Assembly (NCBI GenBank): GCA_900618425.1
Contig: UZAN01039373.1
Location: 177,575-241,574, forward strand
Origin: Echinostoma caproni
Taxonomy: Eukaryota > Platyhelminthes > Trematoda > Plagiorchiida > Echinostomatidae
Length of the DNA: 64,000 nucleotides
Reading direction: 5' to 3'
In this document: positions 62,991-64,000 of the stretch, one piece after another
Layout: each line of letters begins with the position of its first letter
Position numbering within the stretch: the stretch's first letter is position 1
Translations under genes and position numbers: made by a program
The notes under the pieces: generated by a model
What the model saw: the letters and a program-made list of their open reading frames with translations, nothing else
Databases searched by the model: none
What the model was told of the DNA's origin: nothing

Positions 62991-64000
62991 TAACCGGCGT
63001 ATTGGCCACTACTAGTTCAGTAGATACTCAATTCACTTGACTTGAAAAGAAACAATAAAAGCCCACCCATTACCTTGTTACATGGATGTAAGCTTATGAA
63101 GTGTGTAGTTAAAGTGATAATATGTATTGTGATCACTTGAAATAAGGGCCGAATTCGTCAACCAGGATTTACCGTAGCTAGTTGAACAACCGGAGAATCA
63201 CTTATCTTTTGTTCAACATTCCTTATTTGATCAATTTCGCGCATAAAGTACCTCCTAAATGTCGGAAAAATGCACTCCAGCAATATAAGCAATTCACCAG
63301 AAGGTGAATTTCATTAATTTTGCCAATCATTATTGAATAATTTTCAAACAGAGTTGCATCTCCTTATGTGTTCAAAATTGTTGTTGCAGCCCGATAGTTA
63401 TTGCATCCGTACAGAAGCTTCAGTTTCGATCTATTCAATACCTCACATTTCTTTGTGCAATCCTGTCTGGATCACGTTTTCATATCCCGACACTTGCACC
63501 CCAACTACTCAACGGTTATCTTGCGCATGATTATCACCCTCCCTACAGTTTATCACAACCGAATGAGCACTGAAGTGAGAAAAAATGGAATAAACGTGAT
63601 AAAGGTAGACACACTAGGTTAATTGAGCTGTAAAACATTCGCATTTGTTTCAAGAGAGCTTCAAAAAACAGTTCAGGTAATACGATTTGGGCGGAAATAT
63701 ACAAAATATCCTTTGCTAACATCTTCGGTTCGAAAGAGAATTGAGTGTGTGTGACCACAAAACGTACCCTTTTGAATGCTTATCAGGGACTTTCAAAGAA
63801 TGTTTCAAAAAAATCATAATTTCATTCAATTTGAATACGGTGTTTCAGGTTAATCAACTGACACATTAGGAGAATGAATAATGTTCGGTATAAAATGTAA
63901 AAGACGATTCAATCCCACTATGGTTTAATTGCGGTAGTCCAAAGAATCTCTAGGAAGTCAGATACCACGTTAGAATATTTGCAATGAAAATGCATTGAAT
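62991..64000. other. Unassigned sequence
   Basis: No supported feature. Overlapping frames at 63,333-63,622 have no recognisable domain. Confidence 0.5.

Noticed and set aside
1..64000. CRISPR arrays, bacterial operons, phage or plasmid functions
   Set aside because: There are no spaced direct repeats, no closely packed reading frames and no ribosome-binding-site pattern. The transposon, SINE and intron content is eukaryotic.

Overview
The window looks like non-coding, repeat-rich sequence from a eukaryote, most probably a flatworm. It is AT-rich, has four runs of N, and shows no long reading frame outside mobile elements. No host gene exon can be named with confidence. What can be recognised is mobile DNA: Tc1-type DNA transposons, decayed non-LTR retrotransposons, and tRNA-derived SINEs, several of which carry hammerhead ribozyme motifs. 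Hammerhead-bearing, Pol III-promoted SINEs are known from schistosomes (the Sm-alpha type). Together with the reverse transcriptase type, this points to a trematode or another platyhelminth. The assignment is an inference; no species is claimed.

Layout. 1-600: two hammerhead SINE copies head to head; the first (minus strand) keeps a complete hammerhead core. 1,797-2,505: assembly gap. 3,751-3,828: near-perfect palindrome with almost no loop. 10,241-10,271: G-run cluster. 12,554-12,945: three pieces of a second hammerhead SINE family. 14,133-15,781: Tc1-type element, copy 1. 18,846-19,018: decayed hammerhead SINE. 20,447-20,511: GATCATCAT-type tandem repeat. 22,865-23,000, 24,805-25,030 and 30,680-30,790: other tRNA-derived repeats. 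25,425-25,640: a second head-to-head SINE locus. 28,278-28,513: SINE B bounded by perfect 15-bp target-site duplications. 38,108-39,960: non-LTR retrotransposon (minus), interrupted by a 665-bp gap. 41,498-41,716: 77-bp-arm foldback. 47,802-47,980: tRNA-derived SINE. 54,690-55,470: second reverse transcriptase fragment (minus). 58,345-59,740: Tc1 copy 2 (minus, truncated). 62,450-62,990: third reverse transcriptase fragment (plus).

How the parts relate. The two Tc1 copies come from one family. Aligning them shows the transposase start, a 53-nt GT-AG intron in copy 1 whose removal gives the exact DD34E spacing, and a 319-bp upstream segment present only in copy 2. SINE families A and B both pair a tRNA-like promoter with a hammerhead motif towards the 3' end. 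SINEs need LINE enzymes to move, and at least three LINE reverse transcriptase fragments are present, all broken. All elements read here appear inactive, although the hammerhead at 213-257 retains every core nucleotide I can check.
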